Source: Immundisolibacter sp.
GTDB lineage: Bacteria; Pseudomonadota; Gammaproteobacteria; Immundisolibacterales; Immundisolibacteraceae
DNA length: 17,023 nt
Reading direction: 5' to 3'
NCBI RefSeq assembly: GCF_041601295.1
Contig: NZ_JBFIII010000062.1
Coordinates: 1 to 17,023 of the forward strand
The first letter of the stretch is position 1; each line of letters begins with the position of its first letter. This document shows positions 1-7,139 of this stretch, in pieces. Made by a program: the position numbers and the translations under genes. The notes beneath the pieces are model-generated. The model ran no database searches and was not told the origin of the DNA. It saw only the letters and a program-made list of their open reading frames with translations.

Positions 1-231
1 ATGGCAGCCGAGGACCGCGCCTCCGCGCCCGCCCTCGAGGGCAGGGGCCATCGCGGTGGACAGGGCCCGGCCTTCCCGGTCCCAGGAGGCGGCGAGCCCC
101 TCGGCGGGCCAGTCGGCGAGGAGCCCGCCGTCGTCCGGCCCGCGATGCGCCAGGGCGGCCAGGGCACGGCGCGTCGCCCGTATGGCGGCCGCGCTCCCGC
201 CCAGGCCCACGTGTGCGGCTATGCCGCACAT
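1..231 (-). CDS. asnB: Asparagine synthetase (glutamine-hydrolysing), N-terminal fragment
   Basis: This is the first 77 codons of a minus-strand gene that leaves the window at base 1. The protein opens with Met-Cys-Gly-Ile-Ala, so removal of the methionine would expose the Cys nucleophile of a class II (Ntn) glutamine amidotransferase. Residues 29-33 read H-R-G-P-D followed by D, the signature that separates AsnB-type enzymes from GlmS (YRGYDS) and PurF (HRGQ). The fragment ends at G-C-H, where family members have the GHRRLSI segment. By family, it would take ammonia from glutamine to amidate aspartate, or to amidate another substrate in AsnB-like enzymes of secondary metabolism or capsule synthesis. 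The synthetase domain lies outside the window. No clear Shine-Dalgarno sequence precedes the ATG. It is divergent from the small gene at 307, with a 12-bp hairpin between them. Confidence 0.8.
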   Translation of the reverse strand, partial: MCGIAAHVGLGGSAAAIRATRRALAALAHRGPDDGGLLADWPAEGLAASWDREGRALSTAMAPALEGGRGGAVLGCH

Positions 232-254
232 GGCTCGGAGGCGGCTCGGGCCAC

Positions 255-282
255 GCCCTTTGCCCCGGTCGGGGCAAGGGGC
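255..282. other. Strong GC-rich hairpin in the divergent asnB / small-gene spacer
   Basis: Bases 255-266 pair with 271-282 (left arm GCCCTTTGCCCC, right arm GGGGCAAGGGGC, one G-T pair, loop GGTC). There is no T-run on either side, so it is not an intrinsic terminator. It lies in the 5' leader of asnB on the minus strand and upstream of the gene at 307 on the plus strand. An operator or a leader RNA structure are both possible; no known element is recognised. Confidence 0.45.
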
Positions 283-306
283 CAGATTGATCGGCCTGGC
301 CCGCCC

Positions 307-561
307 ATGAACCGCCGACCCCTCCGGAGGCGACGCGCCGTGCCGCTTTCCCCCTCCTCGCCGCCGCCCCCGTCTCCCGACGAGCCGGGGACGGACTGGA
401 TCGACGACCTCACCGACGAGCAGTGTCGCGAGGTGTTCTGGCTGTATGTGGACCCGCCGGAGGAGTTCCTCCAGCGGTATCCCCCCTCGCTCCTCGGCCA
501 GGCGCTCCGGTACGCCCTGCGCGAGGTGGCCCGCCAAGCGAGCGGCCCGCAGGCCACCTGA
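307..561 (+). CDS. Small hypothetical protein, 84 residues
   Basis: The reading frame is open from base 1, but bases 1-231 of it are antisense to asnB, so the ATG at 307 is the first sensible start. The first 30 residues are rich in Arg, Pro and Ser and look disordered. Residues 31-80 are acidic and helix-like with a WIDDLTDEQ stretch followed by CREVFWLYVDPPEEFL and an amphipathic stretch ending REVARQ, which looks like a real folded segment. There are no cysteine pairs, signal peptide or membrane helix. No convincing ribosome-binding site is seen. I do not recognise a family. The gap to the permease start at 628 is short, so the two could be co-transcribed. Confidence 0.45.
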   Translation: MNRRPLRRRRAVPLSPSSPPPPSPDEPGTDWIDDLTDEQCREVFWLYVDPPEEFLQRYPPSLLGQALRYALREVARQASGPQAT

Positions 562-627
562 GCTGAAACCCGGCTCGGCCCCGCCCGTAGAACATCCACG
601 CCGCGCTCCTCCATCCAAGGGCATGCC

Positions 628-1851
628 GTGCTCGGGTCTGCGTTCGCCGTCACCGTCGGGCTGCACAGCCTGCTGGCCAACCCGCTTCGAACCATCCTCG
701 CCACCCTCGGCATCATCATCGGCGTCGCTTCCCTGGTGGCGGTGCTGGCGGTCGGGGACGGAGTGGAGCAGTACGCGCGTCGCTAGATCGAGAAGGAGAG
801 CAGCCTGCAGACCATCGTCGTGGCGCCGCGCACCACGACGGAGCTCGACGGGCAACGCGTGCCCCGGGCCGAGTATCCGCGGTTCGGGGTGGCGGAGGCC
901 GGTGCCGCGCGAGCGCTGCCCGGCGTCGTGGAGGTCTCGCTCCTCGCCACTCGCCCCGCCGCCGTCCGCGTCCCGAGCGGTGAGCCACGGGGAGCCCGGC
1001 TGGTGGAGACCCTGGAAGGTACCGCCGAGTATCTCCGATTCCAGTTCGTGGCGGGCCGCTTCATCTCGCAGGCCGAGGCCGCCGCGGGCCCCGATGCCGG
1101 CGTGGCGGTGTTGTCCCATCCGCTGGCGGACACCCTCGCCCGTGGGGGATCGCCGGAGGGGCTCCTGGGCGAGTGGATCGAGGTCCTGGGGCGCCGCTAT
1201 CGGGTGGTGGGGGTGCTCGCGCCACGAGAGGGCAATACCGAGCCCACGCTGTTCGTGCCGCTGGGAGCCGCGGGGGAGGACGGGCCTCCGCCGGTGCTCC
1301 GGCTGAAGGCCGCCCGCGTCGAGGAGGTGCCGCTGGTGCGCCAGCGGGCCGAGGCGTGGCTGGCGAGCCGGTACGAGGGGTGGGCGGACTCGGTGGAGAT
1401 CTTCACGCGGGACCGGGATGTCGCTCGGCTGGGGGAGGGCATCCTGGTGTTCAAGCTGTTCATGGGTGCCATCACCGGGATCTCCCTCCTGGTCGGCGGG
1501 ATCGGGATCATGAATGTGCTGCTCGCCTCGGTGATCGAGCGGACCCGCGAGATCGGGGTGCGGCGGGCGATCGGCGCGCGCCGTCGCGATCTCCTGACCC
1601 AGTTCCTGGCCGAGTCCGTGACCGTGGCGGGGGCGGGGAGCGCGATCGGGGTCGTGTTGGGCATGAGCGGGGCCTACGCCGTGACCGCGATGATGCGCGC
1701 CCGGACGGACGCGACGGTGTATGCCGACTTCTCCTGGAGCACGGTGGCGGTCGCGGTGCTGGCCGCCGCGGCGACCGGCCTGGCCTTCGGCCTCTACCCG
1801 GCCCTTCGCGCCGCTCGGCTGTCTCCGATCGACGCGATCCGGCACGAGTGA
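628..1851 (+). pseudogene. MacB/FtsX-family ABC transporter permease interrupted by an in-frame TAG
   Basis: Reading one frame from GTG 628 gives a complete MacB-type permease except for TAG at 784-786. Before the stop comes the typical N-terminal helix (LLANPLRTILATLGIIIGV). Directly after it, in the same frame, comes IEKESSLQTIVVAPR, the start of the periplasmic core domain, so a single CAG to TAG change explains the break. The C-terminal FtsX domain is intact: LLVGGIGIMNVLLASVIERT, then REIGVRRAIGARRRDL, two more helices, and the usual ending LSPIDAIRHE. With the stop read through it would be 407 residues, normal for the family. Such permeases work with a MacB-like ATPase, which is not in the window. 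The downstream part could restart at GTG 820 but would lack the first helix. The alternatives are a true nonsense mutation or a base-calling or assembly error. Confidence 0.8.
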
Positions 1852-1929
1852 GGAGGGATTGACGTCGCCGCCGGGAGGAACGACCTTCTGCCGGCCCCCC
1901 CCCGGCCATTCCTCCACACCGACCCGACC

Positions 1930-2985
1930 ATGACCCGGGCGACCATCGCGATCCTCGGCGCTACCAGCGTGAGCGGCCAGCGGCTCGTCCATTTGCTCGC
2001 GGGACACCCCTGGTTCACCGTCGCGGCGGTGACCGGCCCCGACCACCTGGTGGGCAAGGCCTATGGCGACGCCTGCCGCTGGGCGCTGGCCGAGCCCATG
2101 CCTGCGTACGCCCGCACGCTCCGCCTGCGGGAGCACCTGGGCGGGGAGGATGCGTCGATCGTCTTCTCCGCGCTCTCCGACTCGGCGGCGGCCTCGCTCG
2201 AGCCGGAGCTGGCGGCGGCCGGCCACACCGTGGTCTCCCTCTCCTCCGCCCATCGGGCGGAGGCCGACGTGCCGCTGGTGCTCGCCGACGTCAACCCCGA
2301 TCACCTCGACCTCCTGGGCGAGCAGCGGAAGCGCCGCGGCTGGACCGGCGCCCTGGTGACCATCCCCAACTGCGCGGTGGTCGGCCCCACGGTGGTGCTG
2401 AAGCCGCTCCAGGACGCGTTCGGCCTGCGCCGGGTGTTCCTGGCCACGCTGCAGGCGGTGACCGGAGCGGGCTATCCGGGCGTGCCCGCGCTCGACCTGC
2501 TCGACAACGTGATCCCGTACATCGCCGGGGAGGAGGAGAAGCTCGAGAGCGAGCCGCGCAAGATCCTCGGGCGGCTGTCCGGGGCCCGGGTCGAGCCCGC
2601 GGAGGTGCGGATCACCGCGCACGCCGCCCGGGTGGCCGTGACCGAGGGCCACGTGGCCTGCCTGTCCATCGAATGCGAGCGGGCGGCCGAAGTCGGGGAG
2701 GCGTCGCGCTTCCTGGCATCCTATCGTCCGCCGGAGGAGGTCCGGGGCCTTCCCTCGTGCCCGGGAGTGGTGCTCGCGGTCCGCCCGGAAGCGGACCGTC
2801 CGCAGCCCCGGCGAGACCGGGGGGCGGGGAGCGGGATGACGACGGTGGTGGGGCGGGTGCGGGCGGACCCGCTGCTGGACATTCGCTGTGTGGTCCTGGC
2901 CCACAACACGATCCGGGGGGGCGCCGGCAGCGCGCTGCTCGCGGCGGAGCTCCTCTGGCACCGTCGGTCCGGCGAATCGGCTTGA
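1930..2985 (+). CDS. asd: Aspartate-semialdehyde dehydrogenase, archaeal/fungal-type
   Basis: The 351-residue protein would reduce L-4-aspartyl phosphate to aspartate semialdehyde with NADPH, the branch-point step to lysine (diaminopimelate), threonine and methionine. Residues 9-17 (LGATSVSGQ) form the dinucleotide-binding turn. The catalytic cysteine is C148 in IPNCAVVGP, and the acid/base histidine is probably H241 in TEGHVAC. The stretch TGAGYPGVPALDLLDNVIPY (178-197) is the hallmark of the archaeal/fungal branch rather than the enterobacterial Asd branch. The ATG at 1930 has no Shine-Dalgarno sequence, but the protein aligns from its first residues, so the start is secure. A run of nine C lies at 1895-1903, just upstream. 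The neighbouring DUF512 gene follows after 88 bases on the same strand. Confidence 0.92.
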   Translation: MTRATIAILGATSVSGQRLVHLLAGHPWFTVAAVTGPDHLVGKAYGDACRWALAEPMPAYARTLRLREHLGGEDASIVFSALSDSAAASLEPELAAAGHTVVSLSSAHRAEADVPLVLADVNPDHLDLLGEQRKRRGWTGALVTIPNCAVVGPTVVLKPLQDAFGLRRVFLATLQAVTGAGYPGVPALDLLDNVIPYIAGEEEKLESEPRKILGRLSGARVEPAEVRITAHAARVAVTEGHVACLSIECERAAEVGEASRFLASYRPPEEVRGLPSCPGVVLAVRPEADRPQPRRDRGAGSGMTTVVGRVRADPLLDIRCVVLAHNTIRGGAGSALLAAELLWHRRSGESA

Positions 2986-3073
2986 AACGGCGCGGCCCCA
3001 AGGCCATATTTTGGGCGCTTTTCCGGTGGGGGGCCGGTGTCTGGGCCTCCCTTTTTTGTCGCCCGTGGGGACC

Positions 3074-3598
3074 ATGATCAAGGTAGCCGCCGTCCATCCG
3101 GAGTCGATCGGCGCGGAGCTCGGGCTCCGGGCCGGGACCGAGCTCGTGTCGGTCAACGGGCGGTTGCTGGACGACTTCCTCGACTGGGAGTTCCTGACTG
3201 CCGACGAGGCCTTCACGCTGCTGGTTCGCCAGCCGGAGGGCGACGAGGTGGAATACGACATCGAGCGGTCCCTGGAGGATCCGCTCGGCGTCGTGCTGGC
3301 GCCGCCCCGCATCCGCCGCTGCGCGAACCGCTGCGACTTCTGCTTCGTGGACGGCCTGCCTCCCGGCCTCCGCGAGGTGCTGTACATCCGGGATGACGAC
3401 TACCGGCTCTCGTTCCGGTACGGCAACTTCGCCACGCTGACCAACCTGAAGGACAAGGACGTCGAGCGCATCATCGAGTACCGGCTCTCGCCGCTGTACG
3501 TCAGCGTCCACGCGACCGATCCGGTGGTGCGCCGCTACCTGCTGCGCAATCCGACCGCGCCGGCAGTCGTCCCCCAGCTGCGCCACTTTGCCGATGGC
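3074..3598 (+). CDS. DUF512 / PDZ-radical SAM-like iron-sulfur protein, 3'-truncated at the junction
   Basis: From ATG 3074 the first 70 residues form a PDZ-like domain (VHPESIGAELGLRAGTELVSVNG). A cluster motif C83-x3-C87-x2-C90 (RCANRCDFCF) and the very conserved RDDDYRLSFRYGNFATLTNL follow. Residues 132-160 (RIIEYRLSPLYVSVHATDP, then RRYLLRNP) are also typical of the family. Members are usually around 430-450 residues, whereas this one follows its family for only about 170-175 residues, to PQLRHFADG. After that the frame runs on to 4012 as antisense of an OPT transporter and matches nothing. The exact function of the family is not established; these proteins are often found next to the GTPase gene der. 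The truncation coincides with the change of DNA source, so the gene itself is probably intact in its own genome. Confidence 0.85.
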
Positions 3599-3600
3599 GC
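3572..3600. other. Chimeric junction between two unrelated genome segments
   Basis: Two family-conserved proteins on opposite strands are both cut here. The plus-strand DUF512 protein reads PQLRHFADG up to 3598, and the minus-strand OPT protein reads GAIGKVAQLG down to 3572. Both readings still look family-like across the shared 25 or so bases, as expected when two sequences are joined at a common short word. GC richness and codon style change at the same place. Misassembly is the simplest explanation; a true recombination event is the alternative. Confidence 0.75.
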
Positions 3601-4789
3601 CGATCGGCGGAATGCCGGTCTCACCGACCACCCGCGAGGCCACAACAGCCAGCGCCAGACTGAGCACAACCGCGGCGAGGGCTGCACCCCAGCCAATATC
3701 GAACAAGGCATGTTGCAACCAGACCACCAGGGACACCGCGGCCAGGGCGCCGAGCACAAATGCGCGCACCGGGATTGGCAGCGCCGGCGTGGTGAGATGC
3801 GCAGTTGCCCGAGGACCCTTGCGGCGCAGTCGGATCACGGTCAGGGCGAAGCTGGTCAGGGAGGCCGCGGTCATCAGCGTGACGCCAGGCCAGATCAACC
3901 ACTCCACCAGAGGACCGAACCAGGCCGAGTCCGCTGCGCCGGCCTGTGCCCAGCCCTGCGCCAACGCCCAGGGGCCGAGGCCGACCCAGGCAACGCAGGC
4001 CCCCAGCAATAGCGAGATACCGGCCCGCGTACCAATAATGGCGCCAAAGCCAATCATCAAAAGTGATGGATCCAGAGACAGACCCAGATTACCGGCGCTG
4101 ATCCCGCCCGTGCCCAGGGCGCCGCGGGCCGGTAAGGCCAGCGGCGGCGACCAGCGCGACCAGCTCAGCCAGAAATCGCCAATCAGCTTGAGCCCGCCAG
4201 CCAGTCCCGCGGCGCCAAACAGCATGCGTACCCGCGCCAGTGCCTCGGCGCTGCGGCCATAGATCTCACGCACCGTTTCCGCAGTGGCGACCCCGGCCGG
4301 AAACATCAATCCCTGGCGCTCGATCATCGGCCGCCGCATGACGATGGCCACGACGACACCCAGCGTGCTCACCGCCAGGACCCATAGCCATAGCGTGTTC
4401 CAGCCAGGCTGCCGGCCGGTCAGCAGCGCCAGGGCCGGGATCGGCGCCACCAGACCGCTGGAGATGATTGATGCCGACGCCGACGCCGTGGTCTGGTTGA
4501 TATTATTTTCCAGCAGCCCCCAGCGCGGCGCACCGAACAGATCCTCGGCCATGCGCCAGAACGCATAGCTGAGCAGGGCCGCGGCAATCGACATGTTGAA
4601 CGACCAGCCGATCTTGAGGCCACTGTACACATTGCATGGCGTCAGCAGCGCGCCGATGACTATGCCGGTGAGAACGCTGCGCCGGGTCAGTTCCCTTGGA
4701 TAGTCAGGGCTCAAGCGGGTCTCCGGAGTCTTGGATGCCGGGCACAGCAGGCGTCGGTAAAAGGCGACCCTCGCCGGCTGGGGAAGCAC
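3572..4789 (-). CDS. OPT-family oligopeptide / metal-chelate transporter, C-terminally truncated at the junction
   Basis: The encoded membrane protein begins PRELTRRSVLTG followed by IVIGALLTPCNVYSGLKIGW, the first-helix signature of the oligopeptide transporter (OPT) superfamily. It continues with many hydrophobic helices, including NNINQTTASASASIISSG, LMFPAGVATAETVREIY and ISLLLGACVAWVGLGPW. The last family-like segment is SRVVGETGIPPIGAIGKVAQ, where OPT proteins have a GETDIxPxGxxGK motif in mid-protein. After that the frame reads antisense of DUF512 and asd, so roughly the C-terminal third or more is missing. OPT proteins import small peptides or siderophore-type metal complexes across the inner membrane. 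The start is uncertain: GTG 4789 avoids overlap with the upstream dehydrogenase, while ATG 4900 would overlap its 3' end by 62 bases. It is downstream of the acyl-CoA dehydrogenase on the same strand. Confidence 0.82.
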
Positions 4790-4838
4790 TGAGAAATCCC
4801 GGATGATTTTGGTCAGCGCTTCCTCAGTCGAATCGCCA

Positions 4839-6002
4839 CTACTTCGGCAGCCCCATCCAGTTAACGATGTTGTTTCTCTGAATCGCCGACGAGCCACCAA
4901 AGATCGGCAGTGCCAGCGAGTCGCGAACGTAGCGCTCCATGGGGAATTCGCTGGCGTAGCCGTAGGCGCCCATGACTTTCTGGGCGGCCAGTGTGATCTC
5001 GGTGCAGTACTCGGTGGCCATCAGTTTGGCGATGGCGGTTTCAACGCCGTGGCGGCCCTCGCCGTCCAGTTTGCCGGCGACCTGGTAGACCAGCGTGCGG
5101 GCGGTGTACAGCTTGGCCTGCATGTCGGCCAGCATGTGGCGGATGGACTGGTAGTTGCCGATGGCCTTGCCGAACTGTTTGCGTTCCTGGGCATAGTTCC
5201 AGGCGTCTTCCGTCGCCGCCCAGGCGATGCCGAGCGCGATCGCCGCGACTTCGATTTTTTCCACGTCCAGGCCCGGTCCGGCCAGCATGTCCCAGCCGCG
5301 ATTCCAGGCTGCCTCGCCACCGACCAGGTTGGCCAGCGGCAGGCGCACGTTGTCGAGATTGACGTCGGTAGTGTGGATGCCGCGCACACCCATGCATTCA
5401 AACGCCGTGACGCTGACGCCCGGCGCGGTCGGCGGGATGAGTACGAACGACAGGTTTTGATAGCGTGGCCCGGCGCGGTCGGAGCAGACCAGGGCGTAGA
5501 TGTAGTCGGCCTCGTCGGCGCCGGAGCAAAAACGCTTGGCGCCGTTGATGATGAGTTCATCGCCATCGCGCACGGCGGTGGTCTTGACGCTGCCCAGATC
5601 CGAGCCGATGTCAGGTTCCGTGAGGCCGTAGGCGAAGATCAGCTTGCCCTCGGCGATCTTTGGCAGCAGCTCGCGTTTTTGCGCCTCGGAGCCGACTTCG
5701 GTGATGTTCATGCCGGCGTAGCAGGTACACATGATGTACGGCACCGACACCGCCAGCGAGCGACGCGACAGTTCCTCGATCACCGCCATACAGGCCGGGA
5801 TGTCCACGCCGGCGCCGCCGTATTCCTCCGGCACCGTCAGGCCGCACACGCCCAGCTCGGCCAGCTTGTCGAACACGTCGCGCGGGAATACGTCCTCACG
5901 GTCCCAGCGGGCGGCGGCCTCGCGCGGCATTTCCTTATCCACGAAGCGGCGCAAGGTATCGCGCAGCAGGCGGATGTGTTCGGGTTCGGCCAGTTCGAGC
6001 AT
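4839..6002 (-). CDS. Acyl-CoA dehydrogenase
   Basis: The 387-residue flavoprotein has the three family domains: an N-terminal helical domain (1-120), a middle beta domain starting at LIFAYGLTEPDIGSDLGS (121-138, FAD/substrate loop), and a C-terminal helical domain with QERKQFGKAIGNYQSIRHML (272-291) and QKVMGAYGYASEFPMERY (341-358). These enzymes oxidise acyl-CoA to the 2,3-enoyl-CoA and pass electrons to ETF. The usual catalytic Glu before the GTS/IQR segment is Gly here (IFGGSSAIQR, G369). E248 in GLDVEKIE matches the position used by isovaleryl-CoA dehydrogenase, so the base has probably moved rather than been lost. A strong GAGGAGG precedes the ATG. The gene lies between the crotonase-family gene and the OPT transporter on the same strand. 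The exact acyl substrate cannot be told. Confidence 0.92.
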   Translation of the reverse strand: MLELAEPEHIRLLRDTLRRFVDKEMPREAAARWDREDVFPRDVFDKLAELGVCGLTVPEEYGGAGVDIPACMAVIEELSRRSLAVSVPYIMCTCYAGMNITEVGSEAQKRELLPKIAEGKLIFAYGLTEPDIGSDLGSVKTTAVRDGDELIINGAKRFCSGADEADYIYALVCSDRAGPRYQNLSFVLIPPTAPGVSVTAFECMGVRGIHTTDVNLDNVRLPLANLVGGEAAWNRGWDMLAGPGLDVEKIEVAAIALGIAWAATEDAWNYAQERKQFGKAIGNYQSIRHMLADMQAKLYTARTLVYQVAGKLDGEGRHGVETAIAKLMATEYCTEITLAAQKVMGAYGYASEFPMERYVRDSLALPIFGGSSAIQRNNIVNWMGLPK

Positions 6003-6025
6003 GGGGCTGCCTCCTCGTTAGGCGG

Positions 6026-6064
6026 GGTGTCGGGTTGCGCCCTGGCGGCCTAACCCGACCTACA
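6026..6064. repeat. REP-like palindromic element
   Basis: The arms GTCGGGTT (6029-6036) and AACCCGAC (6052-6059) are perfect inverted repeats around a 15-base GC-rich loop, flanked by GG and CTAC. The pattern TGTCGGGTT-loop-AACCCGACCTAC resembles the repetitive extragenic palindromes common in gammaproteobacterial intergenic spaces. It sits between the crotonase-family gene and the acyl-CoA dehydrogenase, where it could stabilise or attenuate the mRNA. Only one copy is visible in the window, so the repeat status rests on resemblance. Confidence 0.55.
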
Positions 6065-6135
6065 CGGGCTCAGTGTGCCCGCGGTACAGGGATGTGCCGT
6101 GGTCTGAGCAGTCCAGGATGGACTGATTAAGGCAT

Positions 6136-6918
6136 CTATCGGTTCTTCCATTCCGGTTTGCGGCGCTGACCGAACGAGGCCAGGCCCTCCTGGATGTCCT
6201 GCCCGAATACGACCGGGTCCCATATCTGGCGCTGGAATTCCTCCAGCACCTCGCGGTTGTATTTCACCGACAGGCGCACGGCCTGGGTGTGGGCGGCCAC
6301 CGAGCGGGGCGAGTTGCTGGCGATTTTCTGCGCCAGTTTAAGGGTCTCGGCCTGCACCTGATCGTCCGCCACCACGCGGTTGACCAGGCCACAGGCCTTG
6401 GCCTCGGCGGCGCCGAACGGCTCGGCGGTCAGTACTTTTTCCATGAACACGCGCGGTCCCATGAATTTCCACAGGTCCAGATAGCCCATGGTCGGCATGC
6501 CGACCGAGGTTTCCGGGATGCCGAACTTGCACGACTCGCCGGACACGATCAGGTCGCAGGCGTTCGCCAGCAACAGGCCACCGGCCATGCAGTAGCCGTG
6601 CACGGCGGCAATCATCGGCTTGGGCGTGGCGCGCACCAGGGCGAATGCTTCCAGGCCCTGGCGGGGCATGGTGTAGAAGTTGGCCGGCTGGTCGCCGATC
6701 AGTTCCAGCGCTTCCTTCAGGTCTCCGCCGGTGCAAAACGCCCGGCCCTCGCCGCGCAGGATGGCAACCCAGGCTTCGTCGTCTGCGGCGTAGCGCTTCA
6801 CGGCATCGGTGAGGTCGGTGAGCATGGCCACGCTCATGGCGTTCATGGCCTCAGGACGGTTCATGCTGATGATGGCAACGTGGCCGTCGCGGGCGTAAGT
6901 GACCAGCGGCTCGCTCAT
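6136..6918 (-). CDS. Enoyl-CoA hydratase/isomerase (crotonase) family protein
   Basis: The 260-residue protein has the crotonase fold. GRAFCTGGDL (58-67) and the AGG at 112-114 are the two oxyanion-hole segments that hold the CoA thioester. E136 in KFGIPETSVG (131-140) corresponds to the second catalytic glutamate of rat mitochondrial hydratase (E164). The first (E144, within the GGGCELA motif) is replaced: the sequence reads GGLLLANACD. The protein may therefore be an isomerase, hydrolase or other crotonase rather than a simple hydratase. The ATG at 6918 has a good AAGGAG. It is the first gene of a minus-strand unit with the acyl-CoA dehydrogenase and the OPT transporter, and is divergent from the extradiol dioxygenase operon, which suggests a common degradative pathway through CoA thioesters. 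Confidence 0.9.
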   Translation of the reverse strand: MSEPLVTYARDGHVAIISMNRPEAMNAMSVAMLTDLTDAVKRYAADDEAWVAILRGEGRAFCTGGDLKEALELIGDQPANFYTMPRQGLEAFALVRATPKPMIAAVHGYCMAGGLLLANACDLIVSGESCKFGIPETSVGMPTMGYLDLWKFMGPRVFMEKVLTAEPFGAAEAKACGLVNRVVADDQVQAETLKLAQKIASNSPRSVAAHTQAVRLSVKYNREVLEEFQRQIWDPVVFGQDIQEGLASFGQRRKPEWKNR

Positions 6919-7038
6919 GGGCGGGTTTCTCCTTGTGAGTGCGGTTGGATGACCATGCCGGCCCTGCGGTCGGCGGTCGGCTTGGCAGCATAAGCGAAGC
7001 CCGCCCGGCGGGTACAGCGGCGCGGCTCATGCGTGGCC

Positions 7039-7052
7039 CTGACCTGGATCAA
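7039..7052 (+). promoter_or_regulatory. FNR/Anr-like palindrome upstream of the extradiol dioxygenase operon
   Basis: CTGAC-CTGG-ATCAA matches the FNR/Anr consensus TTGAT-N4-ATCAA at 8 of 10 positions. Its centre is about 94 bases before the ATG at 7140. A possible -10 element CGTAAT (7074-7079) lies 31 bases downstream of the centre, close to the spacing of a class II activator site at -41.5. A similar site stands before the convergent Rieske gene (11676-11689). It could also act on the divergent crotonase-family gene. The assignment to a specific regulator is inference. Confidence 0.4.
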
Positions 7053-7139
7053 GTCCAGCCTCTGCCCGCGTGGCGTAATGGGATCCACGCCGGCACCGCT
7101 GTGGTCGCGGCGAGTGCCCGTCACTGTGGAGAGATCGCT

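Noticed and set aside
2986..3073. GC-rich and T-run stretch between asd and DUF512 as a possible terminator
   Set aside because: No stem with convincing pairing stands directly before the CCCTTTTTTG run.
3599..4012. Plus-strand continuation of the DUF512 frame after the junction
   Set aside because: It is antisense to the OPT gene, has no family-like residues, and follows the change of DNA source.
2612..4900. A 762-codon open frame on the minus strand running from OPT through DUF512 and asd
   Set aside because: Only the part above 3572 is OPT-like; the rest is antisense of two well-supported genes and exists because of the junction and high GC.
4803..6053. Long plus-strand frame opposite the acyl-CoA dehydrogenase
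   Set aside because: The sequence is a His/Asp/Gly-rich shadow translation; the minus strand carries a complete dehydrogenase.
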